A DNA stretch of 64,000 nt from Flavobacterium sp. Root935. Its GTDB lineage: Bacteria > Bacteroidota > Bacteroidia > Flavobacteriales > Flavobacteriaceae. The position numbers and the translations under genes were made by a program. Shown in pieces: positions 42,697-51,112 of the stretch; positions within the stretch are counted from its first letter, which is position 1, and each line of letters starts with the position of its first letter. The stretch is from contig NZ_LMJL01000012.1 of the NCBI RefSeq assembly GCF_001429295.1, positions 582,263-646,262 on the forward strand. Reading direction: 5' to 3'. The notes below the pieces were generated by a model. The model made no database searches. It saw nothing but the letters and a program-made list of their open reading frames with translations, and was not told where the DNA came from.

Positions 42697-43956
42697 ATGA
42701 AAAAGAAATTAGTATCAGTATCTTTATTACTACTATCCATTGCGGCAGGCGCACAAAATATGGCTCCGACTTCTACCACACCAAGTGTAGATCAAGAATA
42801 TAACAAATGGTCTATCGAACTTAATGGTGGTGTTAACAAACCTACGAGAACAATGACTCCTGGTTACACTACAGAATCTGCGAATTTTTTCCACGGAGAT
42901 TTGGGTGTGAGATATATGTTTAATCCAAAATTTGGTTTGAAATTAGATGTTGGATACGACCAATTTAAAGAGAAAAAAAATACTCCAGATTTTGAAAGCC
43001 GTTATGTTAGAGCGAGTTTACAAGGAGTTATCAATGTTGGACGTGCTTTAAATTTTGAAACTTGGACAAACACTATTGGTGTTTTGGCACATGGTGGTTT
43101 TGGAGTTTCTCAAATTAGTACTGAAACAGGATTTGGCGGACAAGATTACATGGCTCATGGAATCGCTGGTTTAACTGGACAAATCAAATTAAGCAATAGA
43201 GTTGCCTTAACTGGAGATCTTACTGGAATTGTTAACGGAAGACAAAACTGGAACTTCGACGGAATGGGTAATACAACAACTGGATCTTTTGACGGTGTTT
43301 TATTAAATGCTTCTGTTGGTTTGACATTCTACCTAGGTAAAAATGAAAAACATGCTGACTGGGTTGGTGAAGAAGATAGAATTGGTGAATTGGAAAAAAG
43401 AGTGGACTTAATCGAAACTGGTCTTATCGATTCAGACAAAGATGGAGTTGCTGACTTATACGATTTAGAACCAAATTCAATTGCAGGTGTAGCAGTTAAT
43501 ACAAAAGGACAATCTATTGATACGAATCAAAATGGTGTGCCGGATGAATTAGAAAGCTATTTAGACAAAACTTACGAAAAGAAAGGCGCTGGAACAGCTA
43601 CAAACAATACTGTTGAAGAATTAATTAACGGTGGTTATGTAAACGTTTATTTCGATTTCAATTCGTCTAAACCAACAAACGCTTCTTTATCTGGTGTTGA
43701 TTTCTTAGTAAAATACTTGAAAAACAATCCTGGTAAATCTGCAGATATCATTGGATATGCTGACGAAATTGGAAGCTCAAGCTACAATACTGAATTATCT
43801 AGAAAAAGAGCTGAAGCTGTGAAAAAAGTAGCAACAAATGCTGGAATTGACGCTTCTAGATTAAATGTAATTGCTAACGGTGAAGATACTTCTGTGAACA
43901 AAAATTCTAAAGAAGCACGTCAAATCGTAAGAAGAGTTACTTTCCAAGTAAGATAA
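42697..43956 (+). CDS. OmpA-family outer-membrane protein
   Basis: A 419-residue outer-membrane protein anchoring the envelope to peptidoglycan. A signal peptide (1-19, LSIAAGAQ) is followed by a barrel (about 25-215), a short coiled stretch (ELEKRVDLIETGL), a calcium-binding thrombospondin-3-like repeat with DSDKDGVADLYDLEPN, and an OmpA C-terminal domain (about 300-419). The peptidoglycan-binding stretch is YFDFNSSKPTNASLSGVDFLVKYLK, then GYADEIGSSSYNTELSRKRAEAVKKVA. TAATTTTG at 42650-42657 is a possible -7 element without a good -33. A strong terminator follows. Confidence 0.92.
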   Translation: MKKKLVSVSLLLLSIAAGAQNMAPTSTTPSVDQEYNKWSIELNGGVNKPTRTMTPGYTTESANFFHGDLGVRYMFNPKFGLKLDVGYDQFKEKKNTPDFESRYVRASLQGVINVGRALNFETWTNTIGVLAHGGFGVSQISTETGFGGQDYMAHGIAGLTGQIKLSNRVALTGDLTGIVNGRQNWNFDGMGNTTTGSFDGVLLNASVGLTFYLGKNEKHADWVGEEDRIGELEKRVDLIETGLIDSDKDGVADLYDLEPNSIAGVAVNTKGQSIDTNQNGVPDELESYLDKTYEKKGAGTATNNTVEELINGGYVNVYFDFNSSKPTNASLSGVDFLVKYLKNNPGKSADIIGYADEIGSSSYNTELSRKRAEAVKKVATNAGIDASRLNVIANGEDTSVNKNSKEARQIVRRVTFQVR

Positions 43957-43978
43957 TTCTAAAGAATTTAAATATAGA

Positions 43979-44010
43979 AAAGGCGGTTTCAAATTATTGA
44001 AACCGCCTTT
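43979..44010 (+). terminator. Terminator after ompA
   Basis: AAAGGCGGTTTCAA (43979-43992) pairs with TTGAAACCGCCTTT (43997-44010), a 14-bp stem with a 4-nt loop and a T run. Confidence 0.88.
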
Positions 44011-44022
44011 TTATTTGCACAT

Positions 44023-44058
44023 AAAAAGGGACAAAGTATAAGCTGCTTTGTCCCTTTT
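44023..44058 (-). terminator. Terminator for aguB
   Basis: AAAAAGGGACAAAG (44023-44036) pairs with CTTTGTCCCTTTT (44046-44058), followed on the minus strand by T. Confidence 0.8.
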
Positions 44059-44079
44059 CAATTATAAAAATAAATTTAA

Positions 44080-44970
44080 TTATTTATCAATTGCTCTTTT
44101 TGTAATGTCGCCAAAAGCATCAATTCTTCTATCTCTAAAGAACGGCCAGTTTTGACGAACATTTTCTTGTAAATCTAAATCAACTTCTGCGATTAAGATT
44201 TCTTCTTTATCGTGAGAAGCCTGAGCTAATATTTCTCCTTGAGGTCCAGCAATAAAAGAAGCTCCCCAGAATTGAATTCCTTCTGTTCCTTCAATGTATT
44301 TTTCTAAACCAATTCTGTTAGCTGCAGCGACAAAAACACCATTTGCAACGGCATGACCTTTCATTACGTTCATCCAAGCTCCGTATTGGTTTTCTCCGTA
44401 TTGTTCTTTTTCTTTAGGATGCCATCCAATTGCAGTTGGGTAGAATAAAACCTCTGCTCCTTTTAAAGCTGTAATACGTGCAGCCTCTGGATACCATTGA
44501 TCCCAGCAGATTAAAGTTCCAACTGTTCCTTTTTTAGTTTCAATTGCTTTAAAACCTAAATCACCTGGCGTAAAATAGAATTTTTCATAGAAATGCGGAT
44601 CGTCTGGAATATGCATTTTACGGTATAAACCTGCTTCTGTACCATCTGCATCAATAATATATGCACTATTATGATAAATTCCAGCCATTCTTTTTTCGAA
44701 GAAAGGAACAATGATTACCACTCCTAATTCTTTTGCCAATTCGCTGAAAGCAATAAATGAAGTACTGTAAAGTGGTTCTGCTAATGCAAAATTATCTACA
44801 TCTTCGCTTTGGCAGAAATAATGACTGCTATATAATTCAGGTAGTAAAATAACTTCTGCTCCTTGACTTGCAGCGTCTCTTACCCAGCTGATACATTTTT
44901 TAAGATTATTTTCAGCAACATCATTAAGGTTTAACTGAATTACTGATATTTTATATTTTCTTTTCGGCAT
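44080..44970 (-). CDS. aguB: N-carbamoylputrescine amidase
   Basis: A 296-residue nitrilase-superfamily enzyme that hydrolyses N-carbamoylputrescine to putrescine. The catalytic triad is in VILLPELYSSHYF (Glu), YRKMHIPDDPHFYEKFYF (Lys) and GTLICWDQWYPEAAR (Cys). The last of these is typical of plant and bacterial AguB. I use the ATG at 44970 (MPKRKYKISVIQLNL); the ATG at 45000 adds ten uncharacteristic residues. aguA is 3.3 kb to the left on the same strand, but the two rightward genes in between mean they are not one operon. Confidence 0.92.
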   Translation of the reverse strand: MPKRKYKISVIQLNLNDVAENNLKKCISWVRDAASQGAEVILLPELYSSHYFCQSEDVDNFALAEPLYSTSFIAFSELAKELGVVIIVPFFEKRMAGIYHNSAYIIDADGTEAGLYRKMHIPDDPHFYEKFYFTPGDLGFKAIETKKGTVGTLICWDQWYPEAARITALKGAEVLFYPTAIGWHPKEKEQYGENQYGAWMNVMKGHAVANGVFVAAANRIGLEKYIEGTEGIQFWGASFIAGPQGEILAQASHDKEEILIAEVDLDLQENVRQNWPFFRDRRIDAFGDITKRAIDK

Positions 44971-45053
44971 GACATAAAATTTAGAGTGCAAAAATAACAC
45001 TTTTTAAAGGAATGGCAAAGCGAGTTTACTTTACTTAACTATATGATATACAA

Positions 45054-45074
45054 AAAGAGCTCTTCAAGCTCTTT
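45054..45074 (-). terminator. Terminator after the toxin gene
   Basis: AAAGAGCT (45054-45061) and AGCTCTTT (45067-45074) form an 8-bp stem right after the toxin stop; on the minus strand T follow. Confidence 0.65.
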
Positions 45075-45365
45075 CTATAATTGTTTTGTAAGATTTCGTT
45101 TTGTAGAAAATATTTTAGAAATATAAATTACTTCGTCTTTAACAAAATATAATATCTTATAATCTCTAACTATAATTCTTCGATATTGTGATTCAATTTC
45201 ATCTTTTTGATACTGATCAATAAAATGTATATTTTTAGTAGAATTCAGAATTTCATTTTTAATATTGTTGGCACTCTGAATCGATTTTTCTTTATAATAA
45301 TTAAAAATTGTTTGCAACTGATTCTTGGCAGTATAAGTCCACACTACCTTTATAAACTTTTCCAT
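45075..45365 (-). CDS. RelE/ParE-family toxin
   Basis: A 96-residue small basic protein of the RelE/ParE superfamily: VVWTYTAKNQLQTIFNYYKEKSIQSANNI, then YRRIIVRDYKILYFVKDEVIYISKIFSTKRN, the usual two-helix plus beta-sheet layout. It may cleave mRNA on the ribosome (RelE) or poison gyrase (ParE); the two cannot be told apart here, but ParE-like features (ILYFV.DEVIYI) are more evident. I use the ATG at 45365 (MEKFIKV), which overlaps the antitoxin stop in TAATG, rather than the TTG two codons upstream. Likely translational coupling. Confidence 0.85.
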   Translation of the reverse strand: MEKFIKVVWTYTAKNQLQTIFNYYKEKSIQSANNIKNEILNSTKNIHFIDQYQKDEIESQYRRIIVRDYKILYFVKDEVIYISKIFSTKRNLTKQL

Positions 45366-45634
45366 TACCAATTCTCAGATTCCTTTTCTAAATCATCCTG
45401 TGAAATATAATCTCCTTTTTCAATTTCTAATTTCGTTTCTGCTAGTTGGCTTTTATATTCACTTCTTGTAATTGGTTTTCCTTCTACTGAAAATGCGACT
45501 ATTTCTTCTTCCTGATAGCTTTCAATAACTGCTTTTACAACTTTTAAAAGACGCTCATCAGCCGTATTAATATATTCTAACACACTTTCTCTCAACTCTA
45601 AAGCTCCCATAATCATATTATTTTGATCTTTCAA
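45365..45634 (-). CDS. Antitoxin of the RelE/ParE-type pair
   Basis: An 89-residue acidic partner. MIMGALELRESVLEYINTADERLLKVVKAVIESYQEEE is helical, as in the small antitoxins annotated as addiction-module proteins of the CopG/DUF2281 sort, and PITRSEYKSQLAETKLEIEKGDYISQDDLEKESENW is the toxin-binding tail. Similar proteins accompany ParE-like toxins in many Bacteroidota. It precedes its toxin by a one-base overlap, so the order antitoxin-toxin fits the rule for type II modules. Auto-repression is the usual mode; no operator could be confirmed. Confidence 0.8.
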   Translation of the reverse strand: MKDQNNMIMGALELRESVLEYINTADERLLKVVKAVIESYQEEEIVAFSVEGKPITRSEYKSQLAETKLEIEKGDYISQDDLEKESENW

Positions 45635-45668
45635 AGATAAGTATTTTGAATCAGTTTTTTAAACTATA

Positions 45669-45716
45669 AAAACCATTTCACAGCAGTTTAAAATTAAACA
45701 TTTGCAAAATGGTTTT
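45669..45716 (-). terminator. Hairpin after the lipoprotein gene
   Basis: AAAACCATTT (45669-45678) pairs with AAATGGTTTT (45707-45716), with a 28-nt loop and T on the minus strand. The loop is long, so it is less certain. Confidence 0.5.
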
Positions 45717-45745
45717 ACAACCTAAAAAATCAACTATGCAAGTTG

Positions 45746-46156
45746 TTACTCGATAACTACTTTTTGAGTTAAGAATTCTGTTTCTGATTTTTTGAATTTA
45801 ATTTCAAAAGTTCCTTTTACTGTTGATTTAAATTTATAAACTGTTTTCTTAGGTTCTGGAACTTGTTGTGTACAAACTTCTGATGGATATTTTGCAATTA
45901 CTTGTAATCCTTTTTCTGTTCCAATTGTTACTTCAGAGATTTTGTCGAATTCAGCACACGCATTATCTACAATATACGTTACCTCATAGCTCAATTCGTC
46001 ATTTACTTTTCCTGTCGCTGGTCCTTTAATTTCTGTTACTAATGCTGCCTTTGTATTTTGGTTTACTGGCTTTTCATCGTCGTCATTATTGCATGAAACA
46101 AATGCAATTGATAAAAATAATACTACCAAAACTGATTTTAATCTAAAACTTTTCAT
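45746..46156 (-). CDS. Hypothetical Ig-like lipoprotein
   Basis: A 136-residue lipoprotein with a lipobox FVSC (Cys22) followed by NNDDDEKP, a common flavobacterial surface-lipoprotein spacer. The mature part is beta-rich: ALVTEIKGPATGKVNDELSYEVTYIVDNACAEFDKI and VYKFKSTVKGTFEIKFKKSETEFLTQKVV, an Ig-like sandwich with two Cys probably bonded. No known family. The gap to its right (342 nt) holds a conserved repeat element. Confidence 0.75.
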   Translation of the reverse strand: MKSFRLKSVLVVLFLSIAFVSCNNDDDEKPVNQNTKAALVTEIKGPATGKVNDELSYEVTYIVDNACAEFDKISEVTIGTEKGLQVIAKYPSEVCTQQVPEPKKTVYKFKSTVKGTFEIKFKKSETEFLTQKVVIE

Positions 46157-46334
46157 ATAAAATAATAATTAATTGTTAATTACTATGAAGATGCGGGTTG
46201 GTTGCAATGGTTGCTTTGAAAAAATGTTAAAAATTTTTAACCGGACATTAAACACTTATAAATCAAAAACTTATTTATTAAAAAAAAGTTTTACAATTAC
46301 CGTTAATTCTTATGAAAATAAAAAGATCTTGCTT

Positions 46335-46402
46335 AGCCCCGATAGAAGCAACATCCTTTTTCCCGCTTCTTTAGCGGGGAAAAGATATAGCGGATAGCGG
46401 GA
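46335..46402. repeat. AGCCCCGATAG...CGGATAGCGGGA element, copy 1
   Basis: The ends AGCCCCGATAGAAGCAACAT and CGGATAGCGGGA enclose ATCCTTTT, an inner stem CCCGCTTC/TTAGCGGGG and AAAAGATATAG. The same ends with a different inner stem occur at 56361. The 342-nt gap 46157-46499 contains this element, AT-rich DNA and a terminator, and no ORF worth calling. Confidence 0.75.
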
Positions 46403-46448
46403 CAAAAAGTACTTTTGAAAACGAATTAGCGTGCTTCTAAACAAAAAA

Positions 46449-46472
46449 AAACACCAGCGTTAACTGATGTTT
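46449..46472 (-). terminator. Terminator after the DUF808 gene
   Basis: AACACCAG (46450-46457) pairs with CTGATGTT (46464-46471) with one G-U step; seven or more T follow on the minus strand. Confidence 0.65.
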
Positions 46473-46499
46473 CTTTTAAATATATTTTATTTTTTTTTA

Positions 46500-47378
46500 T
46501 TAAGCTGTTTTCTTTTTAAAAAGCTTTTTGAAGAGATTTACAACTCCCAGAACAATAAATCCCATTACAAGTCCAATGGAAAATTCTTTTACTATTGCGG
46601 GCAATGATGGGAAAAGATGATGAAAGAATTCAATGTTGTGAACAAATAAGCCGCCCGCAACTAATATTAATGCAATGGTTCCAATAATAGTTAATGCTTT
46701 AATTACTTTTGGAAGCGCTTGAACTAAAATGTTTCCAACAGTTTTTAAAAGGCTTCTTTCTTTTTTACTGTGCTGAATCATTTTGAAACCTACTTCGTCC
46801 ATGCGAACAATAAGCGCTACAATACCATAAACACCAACTGTTGCAATTACGGCAATAATCGATACTGTAATAATCTGCGACAATAATGGTTTTCCGATCA
46901 CAGTCCCTAAAGCAATAATCACAATTTCTACAGAAAGAATAAAATCGGTTACAATTGCAGATTTTACTTTTGCTTTTTCTACAACTAGAATTTCTTCTTC
47001 GGTTAAAACTTCTTCGGTAATTCCTTCTGCTTCTTCGTGTTTGTGCGGAAATATGAATTCGTATATTTTTTCGGCTCCTTCGTAAGCTAAAAACAATCCT
47101 CCAAGCACTAAAATTACCATGATTGCGATTGGAAAAAATGCACTTAATAAAAATGCAATTGGAAGAATAATAATTTTATTCAGCAACGAACCTTTACTGA
47201 TCGCCCATAAAACGGGCAGTTCTCTTGATGATGCGAAGCCTGAAGCTTTTTCAGCATTTACTGCTAAATCATCACCTAAAATCCCAGCTGTTTTCTTTGC
47301 AGCAACTTTACTCATTACTGCAACGTCATCCATAATTGCTGCGATATCATCTAATAGAACGAAAAAACCTGAAGCCAT
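46500..47378 (-). CDS. DUF808 (YedI-like) membrane protein
   Basis: A 292-residue integral membrane protein of the DUF808/YedI family. MASGFFVLLDDIAAIMDDVAVMSKVAAKKTAGILGDDLAVNAEKASGF is the family signature. Membrane helices include LLNKIIILPIAFLLSAFFPIAIMVILVLGGLFLAYEGAEKI, FILSVEIVIIALGTVIG, IITVSIIAVIATVGVYGIVALIV and two near the C-terminus. The function of the family is unknown. It is monocistronic. Confidence 0.9.
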   Translation of the reverse strand: MASGFFVLLDDIAAIMDDVAVMSKVAAKKTAGILGDDLAVNAEKASGFASSRELPVLWAISKGSLLNKIIILPIAFLLSAFFPIAIMVILVLGGLFLAYEGAEKIYEFIFPHKHEEAEGITEEVLTEEEILVVEKAKVKSAIVTDFILSVEIVIIALGTVIGKPLLSQIITVSIIAVIATVGVYGIVALIVRMDEVGFKMIQHSKKERSLLKTVGNILVQALPKVIKALTIIGTIALILVAGGLFVHNIEFFHHLFPSLPAIVKEFSIGLVMGFIVLGVVNLFKKLFKKKTA

Positions 47379-47493
47379 TTTTTAATTTATTTTAGTGATG
47401 CGAATCTAGACATTTTGCCTTAATCTTCCCAACAATATCGCATCAAAATTTACCTTTTATTCGTAGTTTTCTGAACTGGAATTCCAAAAAAAA

Positions 47494-47613
47494 TTAACTG
47501 CACTGCCCTAAAATTACCCAGATAATAATAAAAACTAAAATTGTCCCAAAACAGCCTCCGCCTAATTTTTTAGCACCATATCCTGCAATTAAACCTCTAA
47601 ATATATTATTCAT
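47494..47613 (-). CDS. 39-residue single-pass membrane protein
   Basis: The minus-strand frame starts ATG at 47611-47613 and ends TAA at 47494-47496, encoding a 39-residue protein: N-terminal NNIFRGLIAGYGAKKLGGG, then CFGTILVFIIIWVILGQCS with a 12-residue hydrophobic helix and a Cys near the end. The Gly-rich turn, one helix and the Cys make it look like a real small membrane protein. It lies alone, 115 nt from the DUF808 start and 178 nt from clpB. Its size puts it below usual gene-calling limits, so only conservation can settle it. Confidence 0.6.
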   Translation of the reverse strand: MNNIFRGLIAGYGAKKLGGGCFGTILVFIIIWVILGQCS

Positions 47614-47739
47614 AGCTTTTCTTTTTTTTAAATTAATTATTTGAATTTGTTTGATTTATATTAATTATAAAATTCTATGTTTTTAATAAATCTGTTGTTA
47701 CACAAATGAGGGTAAAAGTTTCAGAATTCACGGATAAAA

Positions 47740-47770
47740 AAAAAGCATCAGTAAAATACTGATGCTTTTT
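47740..47770 (-). terminator. Terminator after clpB
   Basis: AAAAAGCATCAGTA (47740-47753) pairs with TACTGATGCTTTTT (47757-47770); on the minus strand eight T follow. Confidence 0.85.
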
Positions 47771-47791
47771 AAGATTAACAATGAAAAAAAA

Positions 47792-50389
47792 TTAATTAGC
47801 GGTCTGGTTTCTAAAAACCAATTTGCCATCGAAAGCGTCTAATAAAATAATGCTCTCTGTTGTTATATTTCCTGCCAGAATTTCTTTTGACAGCTGGTTT
47901 AAAACCTCTCTTTGTACAACACGTTTTACAGGTCTTGCTCCAAATTGAGGATCATATCCTTTGTCTGATAAATAAGCAATTGCTTCTGGAGTTGCATCCA
48001 TTGTAATTCCTTGTAAAGCCAGCATTTTAGTAACGCTCTTAAGCTGTAAGCTCACAATTTTCGAAATATTATCAACTGTAAGAGGTGTAAACATTACGAT
48101 TTCATCAATACGGTTGATAAACTCTGGACGAACAGTTTGTTTTAATAATCCTAGAACTTCGTTTTTGGCTGCTTCTGTCGCTGCCTCAACACCGCCTTTT
48201 AGGTTCTCAAACTTTTCTTGTATAATCTGGCTTCCCATATTAGAAGTCATGATAATAATTGTGTTTTTAAAATCAGCCAGACGTCCTTTATTGTCGGTTA
48301 AACGCCCTTCATCTAAAACTTGTAATAATATATTAAAGGTATCTGGATGTGCTTTTTCGATCTCATCCAGCAAAATCACAGAATATGGTTTTCTACGAAC
48401 AGCTTCTGTCAATTGACCTCCTTCATCATAACCTACATATCCTGGAGGCGCACCAACTAAACGGCTCACACTGTGGCGCTCTTGGTACTCACTCATATCG
48501 ATACGAGTCATGGCGTTTTCATCGTCAAAAAGATATTCGGCCAATGCCTTTGCAAGCTCTGTTTTACCAACTCCTGTTGTTCCTAAAAATAAGAATGTTC
48601 CAACTGGTTTTTTCATATCCTGTAAACCAGCACGACTTCTTCGAACAGCATCACTTACTGCTTCAATTGCTTCTTCCTGCCCTACTACACGTTTATGTAA
48701 CTCATCTTCAAGATGCAATAGTTTTTCTCTTTCGGTTTGAAGCATTTTCATTACTGGAATTCCTGTCCATTTTGCTACAACTTCGGCAATATCTTCTCTG
48801 GTAACTTCTTCTTTAATCAAAGATGTACCCGATTGGAATTCAAGTAATTGTTTTTGCAAAGCTTCCTGACGTTCCTGTGCTTCTTTTATTTTTCCGTAAC
48901 GAATTTCGGCCACTTTTCCGTAATCACCATCACGTTCTGCACGTTCTGCTTCGTATTTAAAGTCTTCGATTTCAAGTTTTACAGCCTGAATGCCGTCAAC
49001 AATATCTTTTTCAGATTTCCATCTTGCATAAATTTCGTTGCGTTCTTCTTTCAGATTCGCCAAATCCATGTGAAGAATCTTCAATTTGCTTTCTTCCTTC
49101 TCGCGTTTAATGGCCTCGATCTCAATTTCAAGCTGCATAATTTTACGATCCAAAACATCTAATTCTTCTGGTTTTGAATTGATTTCCATACGCAGTTTAG
49201 AAGCCGCCTCGTCCATTAAGTCAATCGCCTTGTCTGGTAAAAAACGGTTTGTTATATAACGCTGAGAAAGTTCAACTGCTGCAATAATAGCCTCGTCTTT
49301 AATTTGAACTTTATGATGCGTTTCGTATTTTTCCTTGATTCCGCGTAAGATTGAAATCGCACTTTCTGTATCTGGTTCGTCGATTAAAACTTTTTGGAAA
49401 CGCCTTTCTAATGCTTTATCTTTTTCAAAATATTTTTGATATTCATCTAGAGTCGTTGCTCCAATTGCTCTTAACTCACCACGAGCCAAAGCTGGTTTCA
49501 AAATATTAGCCGCGTCCATTGCGCCTTCACCTCCACCCGCTCCTACAAGCGTGTGAATCTCATCAATAAACAGAACAATATCACCTTCTGCAGAAGTTAC
49601 TTCTTTTACAACAGATTTTAAACGTTCTTCAAATTCTCCTTTGAATTTTGCACCAGCGATCAATGCCCCCATATCCAGTGAGTAAACGATCTTATCTTTT
49701 AAGTTTTCTGGAACGTCTCCATCTACAATTCTGTGTGCCAAACCTTCAGCAATTGCAGTTTTACCAACACCTGGTTCACCAATTAACATTGGGTTGTTTT
49801 TTGTTCTACGAGTCAGAATCTGCAATACACGACGGATTTCTTCGTCACGGCCAATAACTGGATCTAGTTTTCCTGTACGTGCTAATTCGTTTAAGTTTTT
49901 AGCATATTTGTTTAACGAATTATAGGTTTCTTCAGCAGATGCCGAGGTTACTCTTTCGCCTTTACGTAATTCTTCAATTGCAGCTTTTAGACCTTTACCA
50001 GTAACTCCCTGATCTTTTAAAATCTGAGAAACTTTACTTTTTGAGTCGAAAATCGCTAAAATTAAATGTTCGATCGAAACATATTCGTCGTTCATTTTTT
50101 GTGCAATAATTTCAGCTTCATTCAACGCTTTATTGGCGTCTCTCGAAAGCAGAATGTCGCCTCCTGAAACTTTTGGAAAACTCTGAATTGTACTGTCTAG
50201 AACTTGTAAAAACAAAGGCACATTAACATTTAATTTTTTCAATATAAAAGGCGCCACGTTTTCATCAACTTCAAAAATTGCTTTGAAAATGTGCTCATTT
50301 TCAATTTGCTGCTGGCCATTTCGTTGTGCTATTTGCTGTGACAACTGAATGGCTTCCTGCGATTTAATAGTAAACTTGTTAATATTCAT
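47792..50389 (-). CDS. clpB: ClpB disaggregase
   Basis: An 865-residue AAA+ chaperone that pulls proteins out of aggregates with DnaK. It has the N-terminal repeat domain (INKFTIKSQEAIQLSQQIAQRNG), the first ATPase with Walker A GEPGVGKTAIAEGL (about 204), the middle coiled coil with about 120 residues (EIEIEAIKREKEESKLKILHMD, characteristic of ClpB rather than ClpA/ClpC) and the second ATPase with GTTGVGKTELAKALAEYLF (about 604) and the sensor GARPVKRVVQREVLNQL. It has no ClpP-binding IGF loop in sight. It is alone in its transcript, and probably heat regulated, though no site was found. Confidence 0.97.
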   Translation of the reverse strand: MNINKFTIKSQEAIQLSQQIAQRNGQQQIENEHIFKAIFEVDENVAPFILKKLNVNVPLFLQVLDSTIQSFPKVSGGDILLSRDANKALNEAEIIAQKMNDEYVSIEHLILAIFDSKSKVSQILKDQGVTGKGLKAAIEELRKGERVTSASAEETYNSLNKYAKNLNELARTGKLDPVIGRDEEIRRVLQILTRRTKNNPMLIGEPGVGKTAIAEGLAHRIVDGDVPENLKDKIVYSLDMGALIAGAKFKGEFEERLKSVVKEVTSAEGDIVLFIDEIHTLVGAGGGEGAMDAANILKPALARGELRAIGATTLDEYQKYFEKDKALERRFQKVLIDEPDTESAISILRGIKEKYETHHKVQIKDEAIIAAVELSQRYITNRFLPDKAIDLMDEAASKLRMEINSKPEELDVLDRKIMQLEIEIEAIKREKEESKLKILHMDLANLKEERNEIYARWKSEKDIVDGIQAVKLEIEDFKYEAERAERDGDYGKVAEIRYGKIKEAQERQEALQKQLLEFQSGTSLIKEEVTREDIAEVVAKWTGIPVMKMLQTEREKLLHLEDELHKRVVGQEEAIEAVSDAVRRSRAGLQDMKKPVGTFLFLGTTGVGKTELAKALAEYLFDDENAMTRIDMSEYQERHSVSRLVGAPPGYVGYDEGGQLTEAVRRKPYSVILLDEIEKAHPDTFNILLQVLDEGRLTDNKGRLADFKNTIIIMTSNMGSQIIQEKFENLKGGVEAATEAAKNEVLGLLKQTVRPEFINRIDEIVMFTPLTVDNISKIVSLQLKSVTKMLALQGITMDATPEAIAYLSDKGYDPQFGARPVKRVVQREVLNQLSKEILAGNITTESIILLDAFDGKLVFRNQTAN

Positions 50390-50595
50390 ATTTTTTTCAA
50401 TTTGATTGATTTTATTTGTCTGGTATTCAATAAGATTAAAGTTACAACTTATTGAGATACTTTTTTAGTTCAAATACTCTAACTTTGTACTTGAATAGAC
50501 AAATTATATTCCATATCAAAAATAAAGACAAAATGACATTAAAAAGATGATTTTTATCATATTTAAATGCCAAAAAGTCATAAAACAAGTCAAAT

Positions 50596-50985
50596 ATGAG
50601 TTTTTTTAATTCAATCTTCGGAAGTTCAGAGAACTCAGAAGCTCCAAAAAGTAAAATAAACTGGACAGAATTAACAGATATTGTTCAATTAATGGAAATC
50701 GAAGCAATATCTAACGAAAAGCCAGTTGTTATTTTTAAACATAGTACAAGATGCAGTATCAGCCGAATGGCATTAAAGCAATTTGAAAGAGATTATGATC
50801 TTGAAGGAATTGTCGATGCGTATTTTTTAGATTTGATTGCTCATCGCGATATTTCAAATGAAATTGCAAGCCGATTCGGTGTATATCACGAATCTCCGCA
50901 ATTAATTTTAATCAAAAATGGAAAAGCTGTTTACAATGTTTCACACAGCGATATTGACGCACAAGCTTTAAAAAGTAAAGTGTAA
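50596..50985 (+). CDS. ytxJ: Bacillithiol system redox-active protein YtxJ
   Basis: A 129-residue thioredoxin-fold protein. VVIFKHSTRCSISRMALKQFERDY holds a single active-site Cys in TRCSIS, as in the YtxJ family, which de-bacillithiolates proteins. The cis-Pro region is ESPQLILIKNGKAVYNVSH. No signal peptide, so cytoplasmic. YtxJ is the marker of the bacillithiol pathway in Bacillota and Bacteroidota. TAACTTTG at 50480 is a possible -7 element 109 nt upstream, with a -33 spacing slightly too long. The next gene is convergent. Confidence 0.88.
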   Translation: MSFFNSIFGSSENSEAPKSKINWTELTDIVQLMEIEAISNEKPVVIFKHSTRCSISRMALKQFERDYDLEGIVDAYFLDLIAHRDISNEIASRFGVYHESPQLILIKNGKAVYNVSHSDIDAQALKSKV

Positions 50986-50993
50986 TTTTTTTT

Positions 50994-51112
50994 TGTAAAA
51001 TGTGAAATGTAAAATGTGAGGCAGTTAAGGAGTACTAGTCATTTCTTCTCACATTTCACATTTCACATTTCACATGTCACATTTTACAGTTCACATTTTA
51101 CAGTTCACATTT
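50994..51112. repeat. Heptad-phased inverted repeat (TGT / CACA core)
   Basis: Four units (TGTAAAA, TGTGAAA, TGTAAAA, TGTGAGG) are in exact phase at 50994-51021. Nine units of CACATTT, CACATGT or TACAGTT are in exact phase at 51050-51112, ending precisely at the stop codon of the next leftward gene. The core on one side is the reverse complement of that on the other. The centre is 28 nt, AGT-rich, without units. Confidence 0.85.

Noticed and set aside
46173..46397. A 74-codon frame in the 342-nt gap
   Set aside because: It overlaps the AGCCCCGATAG element and has no protein-like composition.
50480..50487. TAACTTTG as the ytxJ promoter
   Set aside because: The nearest TTG gives a 25-nt spacer, longer than the usual 17-23 nt, so it is mentioned only as possible.
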